The notes under the pieces are model-generated. The model worked only from the letters and a program-made list of their open reading frames with translations. It was not told where the DNA came from and ran no database searches. Position numbers and translations under genes: made by a program. This document shows positions 1-7,836 of a stretch of 64,000 nucleotides of DNA, one piece after another. The stretch lies in assembly GCA_965200895.1 (NCBI GenBank), contig CBDAVM010000001.1:2356001-2420000 (forward strand), in the 5' to 3' direction. Within the stretch, counting starts at the first letter, position 1, and the number at the start of each line of letters is the position of its first letter. The stretch is from WTFV01 sp965200895. Lineage in GTDB: Bacteria > Acidobacteriota > Vicinamibacteria > Vicinamibacterales > UBA8438.

Positions 1-396
1 CGGGTGATGCTCGCCAAGCCGCTCACCTACATGAATCGCAGCGGGGGAGCGGTGCAGGCGTTGCGACACTACTTTCGTATCGAGCCGGCGGCGTTGCTGG
101 TCGTGGCCGACGACGTGAACCTGCCGCTGGGCCGGCTTCGCGGCCGCAGGCAGGGGTCGGACGGCGGACACAACGGGTTCGCCTCGATCATAGCCTCGCT
201 CGGGACCGGGGAGTTCGCGCGGCTCCGGGTCGGGGTGGGGAGGGGCGACACGCGGCGCTCGCTGACCTCCCATGTGCTGGCGCGGTTCGACGCGGATGAA
301 CGGGAGGAAGTGGAGGCGGCCGTCGAACGCGCCGCCGACGCCGTCGAGACGTTCGTCGAGGACGGCATCGACAGGATGATGAATCGGTTCAATTGA
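1..396 (+). CDS. pth: Peptidyl-tRNA hydrolase, C-terminal part (cut by left edge)
   Basis: This enzyme releases tRNA from peptidyl-tRNA that has fallen off ribosomes. The frame is open from base 1, so the gene enters from the left; the GTG and ATG at 4-9 are internal codons, because conserved sequence (KPLTYMNRSG) runs on from there. Visible family motifs are TYMNRSG with the substrate-binding Asn, ADDVNLP with the Asp that supports the catalytic His, and GSDGGHNG. The catalytic His lies in the missing N-terminal part, roughly 60 residues by comparison with the usual length of about 190. The TGA stop is followed by 57 bases and then rpsF, a frequent gene order (pth-rpsF). Identification is firm. 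Confidence 0.95.
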   Translation, partial: RVMLAKPLTYMNRSGGAVQALRHYFRIEPAALLVVADDVNLPLGRLRGRRQGSDGGHNGFASIIASLGTGEFARLRVGVGRGDTRRSLTSHVLARFDADEREEVEAAVERAADAVETFVEDGIDRMMNRFN

Positions 397-453
397 GGCC
401 GAGAGGCTCCTTGCCGTCGCATCCCGGCGGCCGCCGAGTCCGAGAGGAGACCA

Positions 454-1089
454 ATGAGCGAAGTGCGGCAGTACGAGTTGGTGTATGTGGTCAGCCCGGA
501 GATCACCGAGGACGGGGTCACCGAGCTGCACGAGCGGATTGCGGAGATCGTCGGCCAGTTGGGCGGCAGCATCGACAAGACCGACAACTGGGGCCGCCGG
601 CGGTTGGCCTACGAGATCGACCGCCACCGCGAAGGTACCTATGTCATCACGCTGATCACCGGTCCGGGCACGCTGGTGACCGAGCTGGAACGGCGCCTGC
701 GGGTCATGGAGCAGCTTCTCCGCCATCTCATCGTGCGGGTGGACGAGGATCTGCGCAAGGCGCAGCGGGCCCGCGCGCGGCGGCAGAGCCGCCAGCAGCG
801 TCGCCTGGCCAGGAAAGCGCCGGCCGAAGTCGGCGCCCCACCTGCGCCGGAGCCTGCTGCGTCTGCCGCGTCGGAGTCTGCTGCGTCTGCTCCGTCGGAG
901 TCTGCTGCGTCTGCTCCGTCGGAGTCTGCTGCGTCTGCCGCGTCGGAGTCCGTGCGGTCGGAGGAGGCCGGTGAGGCTGCGGCCGAGGCGGTGGCGTCGG
1001 AGCCGGTTGCGGCGGAGTCTGCTGCGCCGGAAACGGCACCGGCGGCCGGTGCGGGAGAACAGGGCGGCGAGACCGCGGAGGTGAAATGA
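454..1089 (+). CDS. rpsF: 30S ribosomal protein S6 with long Ala/Ser/Glu tail
   Basis: S6 binds 16S rRNA together with S18 on the 30S platform. Residues 1 to about 100 form the normal S6 domain (start RQYELVYVVSPE, then DNWGRRRLAYEI). A basic stretch (101-122) and a low-complexity Ala/Ser/Pro/Glu tail to residue 211 follow, so the protein is about 80 residues longer than typical S6. The tail holds four copies of an eight-residue unit (134-165) coded by a 24-bp tandem repeat. A purine-rich ribosome site (GAGAGGAGA) sits 5 bases before the ATG. The stop overlaps the rpsR start in an ATGA junction, so the two partners are translationally coupled. The usual ssb gene between rpsF and rpsR is absent. 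Confidence 0.95.
   Translation: MSEVRQYELVYVVSPEITEDGVTELHERIAEIVGQLGGSIDKTDNWGRRRLAYEIDRHREGTYVITLITGPGTLVTELERRLRVMEQLLRHLIVRVDEDLRKAQRARARRQSRQQRRLARKAPAEVGAPPAPEPAASAASESAASAPSESAASAPSESAASAASESVRSEEAGEAAAEAVASEPVAAESAAPETAPAAGAGEQGGETAEVK
853..948 (+). repeat. Four 24-bp tandem repeats inside rpsF
   Basis: There are four head-to-tail units of 24 bp at 853, 877, 901 and 925. Units 2 and 3 are identical; units 1 and 4 differ by a few bases. The unit is a multiple of three and encodes SAASAPSE or SAASAASE, so changes in copy number would keep the S6 frame open. Confidence 0.9.
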
Positions 1090-1367
1090 TGAGTGACGAG
1101 CGGGACGACCGACGTGGTGGACGGGGCGGCGGCAGAGGCGGCGGACGCCGCGGGGGTGGTCGCCGGCGCAAGGTGTGCCGCTACTGCGTGGACAAGGTCG
1201 ACTACATCGACTACAAGGACGTGCGCCTGCTCATGATGGCGATCGCCGAGCGCGGCAAGATCCAGCCGCGGAGGATCTCCGGCACGTGCGCCAAGTGCCA
1301 GCGGAAGCTGACGACGGCCATCAAGCGCGCCCGGCAGCTCGCGCTGGTGCCGTACGTGCTCGACTAG
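1086..1367 (+). CDS. rpsR: 30S ribosomal protein S18, zinc-binding form
   Basis: S18 is the 30S platform protein that pairs with S6. The protein has 93 residues. The first 27 are an Arg/Gly-rich stretch (RGGGRGGGRRGGGRRR), followed by the conserved core. CRYC and CAKC in the core are the four cysteines of the zinc-containing form. The core continues with DYKDVRLL, GKIQPRR and RARQLALVPY. The start ATG at 1086 overlaps the rpsF stop; a second in-frame ATG at 1089 is equally possible. rplI follows after 18 bases. Identification is firm; only the choice between the two adjacent ATGs is open. Confidence 0.95.
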   Translation: MMSDERDDRRGGRGGGRGGGRRGGGRRRKVCRYCVDKVDYIDYKDVRLLMMAIAERGKIQPRRISGTCAKCQRKLTTAIKRARQLALVPYVLD

Positions 1368-1385
1368 GCGACCGGGAGTGAAGCC

Positions 1386-1874
1386 ATGGAAGTCATCCTG
1401 CGGGATCACATCGACAACCTGGGCCGCCGGGGCGAAATCGTCAACGTGGCCAACGGCTATGCGCGCAACTACCTGCTGCCGCAGAAGCTCGCCCTGCTGG
1501 TGACCCCGGGGAACCGACGGCAGGTGGAGCGCGAGCGGGTGATCGCCGACGCACGCGAGGCCGACGAGCGGGCGCAAGCCGCGAGCTTCGCCGAGCGACT
1601 GCGCGGGATCGAGTGCATCATCCCGCGTCGCGTGGGCGAGACCGGGACCCTCTACGGCTCGGTCACGTCGGCCGACATCGCCGACTACCTCGGGACGCGC
1701 GACATCGACGTCGACAAGCGCCGGATCCAGCTCGGCGAGCCGCTCAAGGAGCTGGGAGAGTTCCCCGTGACGGTCAAGCTGCATCGGGACGTCAGCACCG
1801 AGCTGACGGTCAGGGTGGTCAAGGAGGAGACCGGCGCGGCGGCCGACGCCGAGGCCGGGGACGCGGCGTCGTAG
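1386..1874 (+). CDS. rplI: 50S ribosomal protein L9
   Basis: L9 binds 23S rRNA near the L1 stalk and reaches across the ribosome surface. The 162-residue protein starts with the standard N domain (MEVILRDHIDNLGRRGE, then VANGYARNYLLPQ). A charged helix (residues about 45-75) leads to the C domain with GTLYGSVTSADIADYL and LGEPLKELGEFPV. The last dozen residues are an Ala/Glu/Asp-rich extension. A GGGAG ribosome site stands about 7 bases before the ATG. It is the third gene of the rpsF-rpsR-rplI unit; dnaB follows after 37 bases, as in many bacteria. Confidence 0.97.
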   Translation: MEVILRDHIDNLGRRGEIVNVANGYARNYLLPQKLALLVTPGNRRQVERERVIADAREADERAQAASFAERLRGIECIIPRRVGETGTLYGSVTSADIADYLGTRDIDVDKRRIQLGEPLKELGEFPVTVKLHRDVSTELTVRVVKEETGAAADAEAGDAAS

Positions 1875-1911
1875 GGGCGGCTGGCGGCGCGGCGGTCGGG
1901 GTGGATGAGGC

Positions 1912-3258
1912 ATGGCGCAGCCGGACATCTCCGGGGGGCAGAAGTCGCTTCCCCACAACCTGGAGGCGGAGCGGTCCATCCTGGGCGCGATTCTCATTCG
2001 CAACGACGCGTTCAACGTGGCGGCGGAGCTGATCGACGCCGACGACTTCTTCCGCGACGCCCACCGCCGCGTCTTCGACAAGATGGTCGACCTCAACGAG
2101 CGGGGTCAGGCCATCGATCTGGTCACGCTGCGCGACGATCTGAGCCGCTCCGGCGATCTCGAAGCGGTCGGCGGTCCCGCCTACATCTCGTCCCTCGCCG
2201 ACGGCGTGCCGCGTTCGACCAACGTCGAACACTACGCGCGGATCGTCAAGGAGCGCGCCACCCTCCGCAGCCTGATCGCGGCGGCGAACCGGATCGAAGC
2301 CGAGGCCTATGCCGCGCGCGAGGACGCCGCGGTGGTGCTCGATCGGGCCGAGCAGGAGATCTTCGCGATCGCCGAGGGCCGCATCAACAGCGGGTTCGTG
2401 CACCTGAGCGAGCTGGCCGAGGCCAGCTTCAGCGCGATCGAGCAACTGCAGAGCGTCCAGAGCGCCGTCACCGGCGTGCCGACCGGTTTCGCGGACATCG
2501 ACGAGATGACGGCCGGACTGCAGTCGGCCGATCTCGTCATCGTCGCCGCCCGCCCCTCGATGGGCAAGACGGCGTTCGCGCTGAACATCGGCGCCCACGT
2601 CGGGACCGCGGGCGAGGGGACGGTCGGCGTGTTCAGCCTGGAGATGTCGAAGGAACAGCTCTTCATGCGGATGCTGACCAGCGCCGCGCAGATCGACTCG
2701 CACCGCTTCCGGACCGGCCTGCTGACCGAGTCGGACTACAGCCGCCTGTCGGAGGCGATGGGCCTGCTCTCCGATGCGCGCGTGTACATCGACGACACGC
2801 CGTCGCTCGGGGTGCTGGAGATGCGGGCGAAGTCGCGCCGTCTCAAGGCGGAGCACGGGCTCGACCTGGTCATCATCGACTACCTGCAGTTGATGCGGGG
2901 ACGCGGCCGGTTCGAGAATCGCAACCAGGAGATCGCCGCCATTTCGCGCTCGCTCAAGGCGCTGGCGAAGGAGCTCGACGTGCCGTTGGTGGCCCTGTCG
3001 CAGCTCAGCCGCGCACCCGAGTCGCGCGCCGACAAGCGTCCGCAACTGTCCGACCTGCGCGAGTCCGGCGCGCTGGAGCAGGATGCCGACGTGGTCATGT
3101 TCATCTTCCGCGAGGACATGTACGAGGAGACGCCGGAAAACGAGAACGTCGCCGAGATCATCATCGGCAAGCAGCGCAACGGACCGACCGGGACGGTCAA
3201 GCTGGCCTTCCTGAAGCAGCAGACCCGCTTCGAGAACCTGAGCCGGGACTACCAGTAG
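1912..3258 (+). CDS. dnaB: Replicative DNA helicase DnaB
   Basis: DnaB is the hexameric helicase that unwinds DNA at the replication fork. The protein has 448 residues, the normal length, with no intein. The N-terminal DnaG-interacting domain starts with SLPHNLEAERSILGA. The RecA-like domain carries Walker A at about residues 214-222 (RPSMGKTAFAL), the Walker B region VIIDYLQLM, and the late conserved SQLSRAPE, LSDLRESGALEQDAD and KQRNGPTG blocks. The ATG at 1912 follows a GGATGAGG ribosome-site-like stretch. The gene lies between rplI and alr, a common neighbourhood. Confidence 0.97.
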   Translation: MAQPDISGGQKSLPHNLEAERSILGAILIRNDAFNVAAELIDADDFFRDAHRRVFDKMVDLNERGQAIDLVTLRDDLSRSGDLEAVGGPAYISSLADGVPRSTNVEHYARIVKERATLRSLIAAANRIEAEAYAAREDAAVVLDRAEQEIFAIAEGRINSGFVHLSELAEASFSAIEQLQSVQSAVTGVPTGFADIDEMTAGLQSADLVIVAARPSMGKTAFALNIGAHVGTAGEGTVGVFSLEMSKEQLFMRMLTSAAQIDSHRFRTGLLTESDYSRLSEAMGLLSDARVYIDDTPSLGVLEMRAKSRRLKAEHGLDLVIIDYLQLMRGRGRFENRNQEIAAISRSLKALAKELDVPLVALSQLSRAPESRADKRPQLSDLRESGALEQDADVVMFIFREDMYEETPENENVAEIIIGKQRNGPTGTVKLAFLKQQTRFENLSRDYQ

Positions 3259-3269
3259 CTGCGCCGGAT

Positions 3270-3332
3270 GCCGTGGTCCACCCCACTCATGCCGTGGTCC
3301 GCCCCCCTCGTGCCGTGGTCCGCCCCACTCAT
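3270..3332 (+). repeat. Three 21-bp tandem repeats at the alr start
   Basis: Three 21-bp units begin at 3270, 3291 and 3312, each starting GCCGTGGTCC and ending in CAT or CGT. In the alr frame each unit codes for AVV followed by H/R-P-T/P-H/R and contains one GTG. A decayed fourth start (GCCGTCGTCG) begins the conserved alr sequence at 3333. Confidence 0.85.
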
Positions 3333-4454
3333 GCCGTCGTCGATCTCGACGGACTGACCGCCAACTACCGGACGATCCGTGCCCTGCTTGATGCCGGCGC
3401 GGGCGCCTCGGCGCCGCGGATCATCGCCGTCATCAAGGCCAACGCCTATGGCCACGGCGCGGCGCGCGTGGCGCGGGCGCTCGAGCGGGAAGCGGACGCG
3501 GGCGGCGTGTCTCCCCCGATGCTCGCCTGCGCCGACATCGAGGAGGGAGTCGAGTTGCGCGCGGCGGGGGTCCGGGCGCCGATTCTGGTGTTCGGGGCGT
3601 TGAGCGTCAGCGATCTCGACGGGGTGTTCGCGCATGGCCTGACCCCCACCGTCTCGTCGCCGGCCGCGGCGCGGGCGCTGCAGCAGGCGGCCGCCGCGCG
3701 CCGGGCGCGCCTCGGCGTGCACCTGAAGATAGACACGGGCATGAACCGGTTCGGGTTCCGGCACGACAACCTGGCGATCACGCTGCCCGACGTGCTGCGC
3801 TCGCCGCACCTGGTGGTGGAGGCCGTCTACACGCACTTCGCCACCGCCGAGGACCGCGATCATCCGCTGTTCGAGCGCCAGCGGACGCGCTTCGAGGCGG
3901 TGCGGGCGTCGTCGTCGACGCTCGGTCTCGGCGGTGCGTGGTGGCACGCCGCGAACAGCGCGGCGCTGCTGCGGGACCGGCGGACGTGGTACGACGCCGT
4001 GCGTCCCGGACTGCTGTTGTACGGCGTCGCGCCGCCGCCGCTCGTCCCCGACCTGCGCCTGCGGCCCGTGATGTCGCTGCGCAGCCGCGTGGTGGCGGTC
4101 AAGGGGATGCGGGCGGGCGAGTCGGCCGGTTACGGTGGGCGCTTCGTCGCGGATCGGCCGATGCGGGTGGCCCTGATTCCGGCCGGTTACGCAGACGGCC
4201 TCGACCTGCGGCTGGCCGGGTGCGGAGTCGTGCTCGTGGGCGGGGTGCGGGCGCGGGTCGCCGCCGTGTCGATGGACTCGATGATCGTCGACGTTACCGC
4301 AGTCGAAGTGAACCCGGGCGACGAGGTGGTCCTGCTCGGCCCGCAGGGGGCGGACCTGCTCGGCGCCTGCGACGTGGCCGGCGCCATCGGCACCGTGCCG
4401 CACGAGATCCTGTGCCGCATCGGAGCGCGGATCGAGCGGACCTATAATCCCTGA
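3315..4454 (+). CDS. alr: Alanine racemase
   Basis: This PLP enzyme converts L-alanine to D-alanine for peptidoglycan. Conserved parts are AVIKANAYGHGA with the PLP-binding Lys (residue 41 with this start, close to the usual 39), KIDTGMNRFG, the C-terminal barrel motif SAGYGGRF with the second catalytic Tyr, AGYADGL, and MDSMIVDV. No ATG is available. In-frame GTG codons at 3273, 3294 and 3315 all lie in the 21-bp repeat, and none has a good ribosome site. 3315 was chosen because it gives 379 residues and places Lys where the family has it; 3273 would give 393. The gene follows dnaB and precedes radA by 13 bases. Confidence 0.93.
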   Translation: MVRPTHAVVDLDGLTANYRTIRALLDAGAGASAPRIIAVIKANAYGHGAARVARALEREADAGGVSPPMLACADIEEGVELRAAGVRAPILVFGALSVSDLDGVFAHGLTPTVSSPAAARALQQAAAARRARLGVHLKIDTGMNRFGFRHDNLAITLPDVLRSPHLVVEAVYTHFATAEDRDHPLFERQRTRFEAVRASSSTLGLGGAWWHAANSAALLRDRRTWYDAVRPGLLLYGVAPPPLVPDLRLRPVMSLRSRVVAVKGMRAGESAGYGGRFVADRPMRVALIPAGYADGLDLRLAGCGVVLVGGVRARVAAVSMDSMIVDVTAVEVNPGDEVVLLGPQGADLLGACDVAGAIGTVPHEILCRIGARIERTYNP

Positions 4455-4467
4455 CGACCTCCTCGCG

Positions 4468-5862
4468 ATGTCGAAGACAAGGGCCAGGGCCGGAGCGCGG
4501 ACCGTGTTCGTCTGTCAGGCGTGCGGCAGCCGATCGCGCAAATGGACCGGGCAGTGTCCCGACTGCAACGCCTGGAACGCGCTGGCCGAGGAGCCGGAGA
4601 CCCCGGCGGCGGCCGGGGGGGACGTCCGCTACGGCGCACCGGCCGGTCGGGCCGAGGTGCGGCGCTACAGCGAGATCGACGTCGCGGCCGCCGCGCGCGT
4701 GCCGAGCGGGTTCGGCGAGTTCGACCGCGTGCTCGGGGGCGGCGTGGTGCCCGGATCGATGGTGCTGGTCGGCGGCGAGCCGGGTATCGGGAAGTCGACC
4801 CTGCTGCTGCAGGTGGCGGCCCGCGTCGCGGCCACGGCCGGTCCCGTGCTGTACGCATCGGGCGAGGAGTCGGAACAGCAGGTGAAGGAGCGGGGGGAGC
4901 GCCTCGACATCGGCGACGCCGAGCTGTACCTGCTCGCCGAGACCTGCCTCGAGCGGCTGCTCGACGCGGTCGAGCAGGTGCGTCCGGCGCTGCTCGTGGT
5001 CGACTCCATCCAGACGATCTATTCGCTGCATCTGGCCTCGGCGCCGGGCAGCGTCGGGCAGGTGCGCGAAGCAGCGACCCACTTGCTGTTCCGCGCCAAG
5101 CGCAACAACCTGCCGACCCTCCTCGTCGGCCACGTCACGAAGGACGGCGGCCTGGCCGGTCCCAAGGTGCTGGAGCACGTGGTCGACACGGTGCTCTACT
5201 TCGAGGGAGAGCGGCACCATTCGCATCGTGTGGTGCGGGCCGTGAAGAACCGTTTCGGGGCGGTCAGCGAGCTCGGCGTGTTCGAGATGACCGGTGCGGG
5301 GCTGCTGCCGGTGTCGAACCCGTCCCGGTTGTTCCTGTCGGACCGCGCGGCCGGCGTGCCGGGCTCGGCGGTGCTCTGCGCGCTGGAGGGGACGCGGCCG
5401 ATCCTGGTCGAGGTGCAGGCGCTGGTCAGCACCGGCGCGTACGGGACGGCGCGGCGAATGGCGAGCGGCATGGACCACAACCGGCTGTCGCTGCTCCTGG
5501 CGGTGCTGGAGAAGCGGGCCGGACTCGGACTGGCCGGCGAGGATGTCTTCGTCAACGTGGCGGGCGGACTGGCGATAGACGAGCCGGCGGCCGATCTCGG
5601 CGTGGTGGCGGCGGTGGCCTCGAGCCTGCGCGGGCGCGGCGTGGCGCCCGGCACGGCGATGTTCGGCGAGGTGGGACTCGGCGGGGAGGTGCGCGGGACT
5701 CCCCAGGCTGCGTTGCGGGTGCGGGAGGCGGCTCAGCTCGGGTTCACACGCTGCGTCCTGCCCGCCGCGAACTGCCGTCGCGACACCGCGGTCGACGGCT
5801 GCGAGACGATCGGGGTCGAGACGGTGGAGGACGCGCTCGACGCGCTGCTGAGCGCTTCGTGA
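4468..5862 (+). CDS. radA: DNA repair protein RadA
   Basis: RadA is a RecA-like ATPase that promotes branch migration in recombinational repair. The 464-residue protein shows the three family parts in order. First is an N-terminal zinc finger (CQACGSRSRKWTGQCPDC, residues about 14-31). Next is the ATPase core, with Walker A GGEPGIGKSTLL near residue 103 and the RadA-specific KNRFG near residue 261. Last is a C-terminal Lon-protease-like domain (DVFVNVAGGL, then EVGLGGEVR). The ATG at 4468 lies 13 bases after alr, so co-transcription is likely. plsC follows after 13 bases. Confidence 0.97.
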   Translation: MSKTRARAGARTVFVCQACGSRSRKWTGQCPDCNAWNALAEEPETPAAAGGDVRYGAPAGRAEVRRYSEIDVAAAARVPSGFGEFDRVLGGGVVPGSMVLVGGEPGIGKSTLLLQVAARVAATAGPVLYASGEESEQQVKERGERLDIGDAELYLLAETCLERLLDAVEQVRPALLVVDSIQTIYSLHLASAPGSVGQVREAATHLLFRAKRNNLPTLLVGHVTKDGGLAGPKVLEHVVDTVLYFEGERHHSHRVVRAVKNRFGAVSELGVFEMTGAGLLPVSNPSRLFLSDRAAGVPGSAVLCALEGTRPILVEVQALVSTGAYGTARRMASGMDHNRLSLLLAVLEKRAGLGLAGEDVFVNVAGGLAIDEPAADLGVVAAVASSLRGRGVAPGTAMFGEVGLGGEVRGTPQAALRVREAAQLGFTRCVLPAANCRRDTAVDGCETIGVETVEDALDALLSAS

Positions 5863-5875
5863 AGCGCCCGGGACG

Positions 5876-6622
5876 ATGCCCTCCTTCCACTGGTGGCGGA
5901 CCGTGTTCTGGCTGATCCCGGCGATCGCGATCTATACGGTCGTGCTGGGGGCGCTGTCGCTGGCTTCGCTGGCGGTGGATCGCCGCGGGCGGCTGGCGCA
6001 CGGGTGCGCGCGGACCTGGGCATGGCTCATCCTGGTGACGACCGGGGTGCGGACGTCGGTGCGCGGCGTCGAGCAGGTGGACCGGAGCGCTCCGTACGTG
6101 TTCGTCTCCAATCACCAGAGCATCTACGACATCCCCGTCCTGTTCGTCTCGCTGCCGTTGCAGCTCCGGATCATCGCCAAGGCGTCGCTCGGCCGCTTTC
6201 CCGTACTCGGCTGGCACCTGCGCTGGACCGGCCACCTGCTGGTGGACCGCGCCCGCGCCGGCGTCGGCGCCCTGAAGCAGGTCGCGCGCATGATGCGGCG
6301 CGGACATTCTCTCATCGTGTTTCCCGAGGGGACGCGGAGCCGCGACGGTCGAGTGGGGCGGTTCCGGCGCGGACTGTTCCTGCTGGCGATTGAGGCCGGT
6401 TTGCCGGTGGTGCCGGTGGCGGTGTCGGGCACTCGGCACGTCATGCGCAAGGGCATGCTGACGACGCGTCCCGGTCATGTGGCGTTGGTGGTGCATCCAC
6501 CGCTGCCGACGGACAGACTGACCCGCGGTGATGCTGGCGCCCTCGCCGAGCGTGTCCGCCGCGTCATCGCCGCCGCGGTGGGCGCCGCGGAGCCGGGCCG
6601 GCCGGCGGAGCCTCCGGCATGA
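5876..6622 (+). CDS. plsC: 1-acyl-sn-glycerol-3-phosphate acyltransferase
   Basis: This is a membrane acyltransferase that makes phosphatidic acid from lysophosphatidic acid. The first 35 residues hold one or two hydrophobic segments. The acyltransferase signature NHQSIYD (His80, Asp85) and the substrate-binding FPEGTRSRDG (residues 149-158) are present, and the length of 248 residues is typical. Its stop overlaps the ispDF start (ATGA). The role as the main PlsC of the cell is inferred; a related acyltransferase with another acceptor cannot be ruled out. Confidence 0.9.
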   Translation: MPSFHWWRTVFWLIPAIAIYTVVLGALSLASLAVDRRGRLAHGCARTWAWLILVTTGVRTSVRGVEQVDRSAPYVFVSNHQSIYDIPVLFVSLPLQLRIIAKASLGRFPVLGWHLRWTGHLLVDRARAGVGALKQVARMMRRGHSLIVFPEGTRSRDGRVGRFRRGLFLLAIEAGLPVVPVAVSGTRHVMRKGMLTTRPGHVALVVHPPLPTDRLTRGDAGALAERVRRVIAAAVGAAEPGRPAEPPA

Positions 6623-7836
6623 GTCAGGTGACCGCCGCCACGAGCGCCATGCGGGTAACGGCGATTGTCGCGGCGGGCGGTCGCGGCCTGCGCGCCGGCG
6701 GCGGAGTGCCCAAGCAGCTCCGATCCATCGGTGGGCGCACCCTGCTGGAGCACGCGCTGGCGCCTTTCGACCGCAGCGGGCGGGTCGCGGAGATCGTCGT
6801 GGCGTTGCCGCCGGACCTGGCCGCCGACCCGCCGGCCGCGTTTGGGGCCGTGGAGACGCCGTTGCGCATCGTCGCCGGCGGGCCGCGCCGGCAGGATTCC
6901 GTGGCGGCCGGCGTCGATGCCGTCGGTGAGGGCACCGACATCGTTCTGGTCCACGACGCGGCGCGGCCGTTCTGTCCGCCGGCTCTCATCGGCCGCGTCA
7001 TCGACGCCGCCGCGGCGGCGGGAGCCGCCGTACCGGCCGTCCAGGCGACCGACACGGTCAAGCGGAGCGCCGGTGCGGATGACCACCGGGTGGTCGCCGC
7101 CACCCTGCCGCGCGAGTGCATTCACCTCGCCCAGACGCCGCAGGGCTTCAGGCTCGATCTGTTGCGGGCCGCGGTGGCGCTCGGCAGGAGCGGAGTCGAC
7201 GCGACCGACGAGGCGCTGCTCGTCGAACGGGTCGGGCACGCGGTCAGGCTCGTCGAAGGTGACCCGGACAATGTGAAGATCACGACCGCCGCGGATCTGG
7301 AACGTGCGGCCGGACGCATGGCCCGGGCCGGTGTCGGGAGCCTCGGCGCCGTACGGGTCGGCATCGGCTACGACCTGCATCGAACCGTTGCCGGGCGCCC
7401 CCTGGTTCTCGGCGGCACGCAGGTGCCGCACGACCGGGGTCTGGACGGACATTCCGATGCGGATGCGGTCTGCCACGCGCTGATCGACGCCGTTCTGGGC
7501 GCCGCGGCGGCGGGCGACGTCGGGCAGCACTTCTCCAACCGCGATCCCCGTTGGAAGGACGCGTCGAGCATCGACCTGCTGCGGCGGGCGGTGACCATCG
7601 TGCACGAGCGCGGATTCGTGGTCGGGAACGCGGATGTCGTGGTCATCGCCGAACGCCCGCGCATCGGCCCGCACGCGGCCGTGATGCGGCGACGGTTGGC
7701 GGAGACGCTCGAGGTGCCGGTGGAGGCGGTCAGCGTCAAGGCGAAGACCGGCGAGGGGGTGGACGCGGTGGGTCGCGGCGAGGCGATCGCGGTGCACGCG
7801 GTCGCGACGCTGGCGCCACGGGCCGCCGGATGCTGA
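6619..7836 (+). CDS. ispDF: Bifunctional IspD/IspF, isoprenoid (MEP) pathway
   Basis: This fused enzyme covers two MEP-pathway steps. IspD (residues 1 to about 235) joins CTP with methylerythritol phosphate, and IspF (245-405) forms the cyclodiphosphate. The IspD half shows VAAGGRGLRAG, the PKQL motif, VHDAARPF and the late EGDPDNVKITT. The IspF half shows GIGYDLH (metal ligands Asp252 and His254), GLDGHSDADAV and GDVGQHF. The intervening enzyme IspE is not fused. The ATG at 6619 overlaps the plsC stop; an ATG at 6649 (MRVTAIVAAGG) would give a more canonical IspD start. The 3' end overlaps rlmB by 7 bases. Confidence 0.96.
   Translation: MSQVTAATSAMRVTAIVAAGGRGLRAGGGVPKQLRSIGGRTLLEHALAPFDRSGRVAEIVVALPPDLAADPPAAFGAVETPLRIVAGGPRRQDSVAAGVDAVGEGTDIVLVHDAARPFCPPALIGRVIDAAAAAGAAVPAVQATDTVKRSAGADDHRVVAATLPRECIHLAQTPQGFRLDLLRAAVALGRSGVDATDEALLVERVGHAVRLVEGDPDNVKITTAADLERAAGRMARAGVGSLGAVRVGIGYDLHRTVAGRPLVLGGTQVPHDRGLDGHSDADAVCHALIDAVLGAAAAGDVGQHFSNRDPRWKDASSIDLLRRAVTIVHERGFVVGNADVVVIAERPRIGPHAAVMRRRLAETLEVPVEAVSVKAKTGEGVDAVGRGEAIAVHAVATLAPRAAGC

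Noticed and set aside
393..974. Cysteine-rich repeats (CCVCSVGV type) in another frame of the rpsF tail
   Set aside because: They arise from the same 24-bp repeat read out of frame; S6 is the coding frame and the cysteine frame has no start or family match.
1905..3314. Open frame joining the dnaB region with alr, suggesting a dnaB-alr fusion
   Set aside because: The upstream part is the wrong frame of dnaB with no conserved sequence; the real dnaB frame stops at 3258, before alr.
3268..3357. Short open frame with repeated MPWS before alr
   Set aside because: It is the 21-bp repeat read in another frame, 29 codons long, without a ribosome site.
4443..4448. Perfect TATAAT near the end of alr, as a possible radA promoter
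   Set aside because: It codes for the Tyr-Asn of the alr C-terminus and no -35 element is seen at the right distance.
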